Below, piece after piece: positions 62,001 to 64,000 of a stretch of DNA of 64,000 bases. This DNA is from an uncultured Oscillospiraceae bacterium. Lineage in GTDB: Bacteria > Bacillota > Clostridia > Oscillospirales > Oscillospiraceae. Made by a program: the position numbers and the translations under genes. The stretch lies in NCBI GenBank assembly GCA_947629915.1, contig CANRFN010000013.1, forward strand, positions 1-64,000, written 5' to 3'. Numbering within the stretch: the stretch's first letter is position 1; every line of letters starts with the position of its first letter. The notes below the pieces were generated by a model. It did not search any database. It saw only the letters and a list, made by a program, of their open reading frames with translations, and was not told the origin of the DNA.

Positions 62001-64000
62001 TAGTCCTGGGCGAACCGCTCCCGGGCCTCCGCCAGCGTTTCCCGGTCCCCGTCCCGCACCGCCAGCAGCAGCTGGGCCAGCCGGCCGTCCTTGGCAAAGA
62101 GCAGCCGCTTCGTCTCCAGCAGCCGGGCCAGCGGGGTGGCGTCCCGGGGGTTGGTGAGCACCAGCTTCGTGTAGAGCTCGTCCGCCTCCTTCTGCAGGGC
62201 CTGGAGCTCTCCCTGGAGCTTGCCGGCGTTGCGGTTGCGGTAGTCCGCGTAGATGTCCAGGGGGCTGCCGGCGGCCTCCCGGAACTCCTCCATGTCCGCC
62301 AGCACCTGGCCCAGGCTGGGCATGGTGTACACCATAGACAGCTCCTGCCGCAGGCCCTGGACCACGTAGTCAAAGCCGATCCGGCCCTGGAAGGAGGCCC
62401 GGAGGAAGACGGCGGTGCGGCAGCCCTCGGAGAACAGGGGCCAGTCCGGCTCGCCGCCCGGGAGGGTGTTCAGCAGGGCATCGGTGCTGTAGTCCGGGTC
62501 CAGCAGGGGGTCTTTTGCGGCCATGGCGATGAGCTGGTAGAGGGGCTGAAACCTGGGGTTCAGGTTGGAGGCGGCCTTCAGGTATGCGGTGGCCTGGGGG
62601 ATCTTGCCGGCGGCGGTGAGGTCCATGGCATACCAGGACACCTGTTCCTCGGTGAGGCCCAGCGCCTTCCAGCCCTCCCGGTCCACATAGGGCTCCGCCT
62701 CTACGGTCTCCTCCTCCGGGGTGTCCTCCAGATCCTCCTGGTCTTCCTCCAGGTCCTGGTCCTCGCCCTCCGGGTCCCCGTAGAGGTCCGGCTCCGGCAC
62801 CCAGGTGTCTTCCAGCTCCTCCGGAGCCGCCTCTTTCGGCGCCAGGCGGGCCCGGGTCTCCTCCATGAGATCTGCCAGGTCCATCCGCTGGCCGTCTCCC
62901 AGCTGCTCGAAGTCCGCCTCGGCGGCGGCCAGCTGGTTCAGGCAGCACTTGGCGGTGATCCGCGGGGGCAGGACGTACTGGCGGAACAGAAAGCCCATGC
63001 CGCCGTCCCGCTCCATCTCCTTGCGGTAGATCTCCTCCCACTGGTCTGCGGTCTTGATGATCCGCTTGTATACGGTCTTGTCCTTCTCCGGGACGGCAGA
63101 CAGCGCCATGAGCTCCTTCATCAAGAGGGTGGTGCGGAACCTGGGGGTGCCCTTCCGCTTCGGACCGGCCTTGTCCAGGTACTCCAGCGCCTTGCCGGTG
63201 TTCCCGGTGGCGGCAAAGCAGTGGGCCAGGTGGATCTGGTCCTGGGCGTCCTCGGAGTACAGGACGGTGAGCTGGTCGAAGGCTTGAACCGTCTCCTGGG
63301 CGAGGGAGGCGTCTCCCCCGTTGGTGTGGAGCGCCCGGGCCAGCTCCGCCATACAGGCCACCGCCTTGCCGGCCTCCGGCGTCACCGCCGGGAAGCGGCA
63401 GAGGTCAAAGGCCTTGCGGTAGCTGTCCGGGTCGTCCGCGGACACCGGCAGCTGCTTGGCCGCCTTCAGGGGGGAGTCTGCGGGCACGATGTCCCTGGCG
63501 GCCCCGTTGGAGGCGGTGAAGTGGACGTAGTAGGTGCGGCCGTTCAGGTTGGCGTTCAGGCACGCCTGGATGGTCTTTTTCAGCACCCCGTCCACGATGT
63601 CGCTGTAGGTGAAGTTGTACTGGGTGCCGTCCTCCCCGGTGATCTTGCCGGAGGTGCTCACCCACTGCAGTTTGCTGATGTACCCGAGAAGCACCGGGTC
63701 CGGCGCCGGGGCCTGGACCTCTGGCGCCGGGGCGGCCTCCGCGGGGACCTCCTCCGGGGCAGCTGCCGGTTGGGCGGGCTCCGGCTGGGCGTCCAGGTAC
63801 TCCAGCACCTGGTGGGTCACGGTGGTGTTGGGGTAGAGCCCGTCCAGCACGTCCAGGGCCTCCGGCAGCGGCGTCTCCGCCGCGGCGGCGGCCCCTTTGC
63901 GCAGGATGGCCTCCCGCACCAGCGGGGCCAGCCGGGGCCGGAACGCCGGGGTGAGCCGGCTGTAGAGGATGCGGAGGCCGGAGAAGTCGTCCGCCTTGGC
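59063..64000 (-). CDS. Giant P-loop (STAND-like) ATPase with TPR-like region, 5' end outside the window
   Basis: At least 1645 residues; the frame is open to the right edge, so the true start is missing. Residues near the edge (DDFSGLRILYSRLTP) already look coding. An Ala/Pro/Glu linker is followed by long helical, TPR-like stretches (61-63.3 kb). Next comes an alpha/beta segment of unknown type (LILVDCALGNLDRRALAMKLKK, VYLVVDRVLLCFL), then an AAA/STAND-type ATPase: IFIGRRDELL, Walker A GGRQLGKS (60113-60136), Walker B LLVMMDEADRF, and a C-terminal winged-helix-like part (KVETLLQELQDLNILRGVG). Such layouts suit a sensor or switch in conflict or signalling systems. It overlaps the next gene by four bases. 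Confidence 0.8.
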   Translation of the reverse strand, partial: AKADDFSGLRILYSRLTPAFRPRLAPLVREAILRKGAAAAAETPLPEALDVLDGLYPNTTVTHQVLEYLDAQPEPAQPAAAPEEVPAEAAPAPEVQAPAPDPVLLGYISKLQWVSTSGKITGEDGTQYNFTYSDIVDGVLKKTIQACLNANLNGRTYYVHFTASNGAARDIVPADSPLKAAKQLPVSADDPDSYRKAFDLCRFPAVTPEAGKAVACMAELARALHTNGGDASLAQETVQAFDQLTVLYSEDAQDQIHLAHCFAATGNTGKALEYLDKAGPKRKGTPRFRTTLLMKELMALSAVPEKDKTVYKRIIKTADQWEEIYRKEMERDGGMGFLFRQYVLPPRITAKCCLNQLAAAEADFEQLGDGQRMDLADLMEETRARLAPKEAAPEELEDTWVPEPDLYGDPEGEDQDLEEDQEDLEDTPEEETVEAEPYVDREGWKALGLTEEQVSWYAMDLTAAGKIPQATAYLKAASNLNPRFQPLYQLIAMAAKDPLLDPDYSTDALLNTLPGGEPDWPLFSEGCRTAVFLRASFQGRIGFDYVVQGLRQELSMVYTMPSLGQVLADMEEFREAAGSPLDIYADYRNRNAGKLQGELQALQKEADELYTKLVLTNPRDATPLARLLETKRLLFAKDGRLAQLLLAVRDGDRETLAEARERFAQDYLNGGQISLKNVTESRVDALIDEYWTVAGENMQMKKANATLQGSRRNNMRSSISSVLYTICRWYNLMDQQADSDCTQQGREVYQRLQPRLLEDLERVAADCADAMAMAENTEEQAGYAVLQAAAEELSARLNGRWDPTMEKFFYADFLRGDEILLDEHFLPELDSTFSALPAFHILARIRRHCETPGLEDQDHLNEIYGKEKTRNNYGTAARILEYRRAQGTAEDLVLPDRAEEYWAQTEGQARMKLGSFLEMYALAMNYGQIMQSDDFCCNLENTVKYWFLRAQHTGNFGFFHEIVTRAENQIHTSAQQYEQQLDGELDALVAGNRAQFDAHPDYEEAIRTQIQQQNFLVAEDWMHRIRVGDFSMEIQQPVALEYLAQFWNSFPRNFERVSDSGRQVSTLLARRGIVHNKDMKGAQQLINSWLNSGTPSSTPKIQQLLGLLGWNNLTVEHFRFEPDPRMEVYRVTREPNRMGVSAPLHPIAAFGSGLEQDGMYVCCLYGVHDCDRLFRKIQALDVLNGNKLILVDCALGNLDRRALAMKLKKRSNGLQNVYLVVDRVLLCFLADNYTESTVNQMLMAAGMPFSYCQPYVAESSHTMPPEIFIGRRDELLKIKSPSGVNLIYGGRQLGKSALFKKARSDLDGRQQQRAVFVDIKDLDSCQAAEKVSQELTDTGVLPPGSETDDWGALCRSIKQRLRSTEDEIKYLLVMMDEADRFIDDCSSLNYRPLVELKDVQQSLPGHFKFVMAGLHNIVRFNRDVALGRNGVINHFPSLKITPFLTPDAQQLLTEPLSYLGFSLPDKVIISQILATTNYFPGLIQLYCQKLIESIRGGDYAGYDFKKTPPYVVSVAHLRRVMMDRDFVDEIHSKFEITLMLDQDQGSYYYAVGLLFSLLYKFEPDKAKSGYSARDVLHHARDLGVETLMDLDEEKVETLLQELQDLNILRGVGPDTYLFASKNFRSLLGSEDKVLEKLSKIGGSEA

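Noticed and set aside
52300..64000. Classic vWA-MoxR-VMAP ternary system
   Set aside because: MoxR and VWA are present, but I see no protein with the VMAP layout; the giant ATPase is a separate unit and the third partners here are LRR proteins.

Overview
The window looks like a piece of chromosome from a GC-rich Gram-positive gut member of the class Clostridia, most likely Oscillospiraceae or a close relative. The reasons are a lactocepin-type S8 protease, lipoteichoic-acid-synthase-like sulfatases, MBOAT and acyltransferase-3 envelope genes, DUF4358 and DUF4330 proteins, an SLH-domain protein, many LRR_5 (BspA-type) repeat proteins, strong AGGAGG ribosome sites and sigma-A type promoters. 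The taxonomic call is an inference from gene families and base composition. I see no rRNA, tRNA, CRISPR array or complete insertion sequence.

Layout. 0-6 kb: a large secreted S8 protease with a dockerin-like insert. 6.4-9.3 kb: a BlaI/BlaR1-type regulatory operon with a third membrane gene, a consensus promoter and two BlaI-type operator boxes. 9.4-11.6 kb: an LtaS-like sulfatase whose leader carries a perfect 36-bp palindrome. 11.8-17.7 kb: a lone 1942-residue SF1 helicase with transglutaminase-like, DUF4011 and restriction-endonuclease-like parts, similar in layout to helicase-nuclease phage-defence proteins. 17.8-22.4 kb: an XRE-TPR regulator, an MFS transporter, an SGNH hydrolase plus DUF4358 lipoprotein pair, and a small HTH protein. 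22.6-24.3 kb: an Rpn-like nuclease gene whose 3' end is repeated in three 312-bp tandem units. 25-37.4 kb: a surface-polymer district (Wzy-type ligase, DUF4330, GT4, an acyltransferase-LtaS fusion, an SGNH/MBOAT pair, a flippase, an acyltransferase).

37.6-55.4 kb is the most unusual part. One minus-strand transcription unit begins at a strong extended -10 promoter near 55.54 kb. It encodes a DUF2201-like VWA protein, a MoxR AAA+ ATPase, and then nine LRR_5 proteins without signal peptides, which share a helical C-terminal domain. The LRR genes fall into a long and a short class. They include a recent tandem pair and at least one decayed copy, and three copies of a promoter-like element lie between them. 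This looks like a cytoplasmic LRR repertoire growing and decaying under the control of a MoxR-VWA machine. I know of no functional description of such a system.

56-64 kb: an SLH protein with a degenerate transglutaminase-like fold, then a translationally coupled pair made of a very large P-loop ATPase (cut by the right window edge) and a 355-residue protein I do not recognise. The two minus-strand units on either side of the SLH gene may form one conflict or signalling island, but that link rests only on position.
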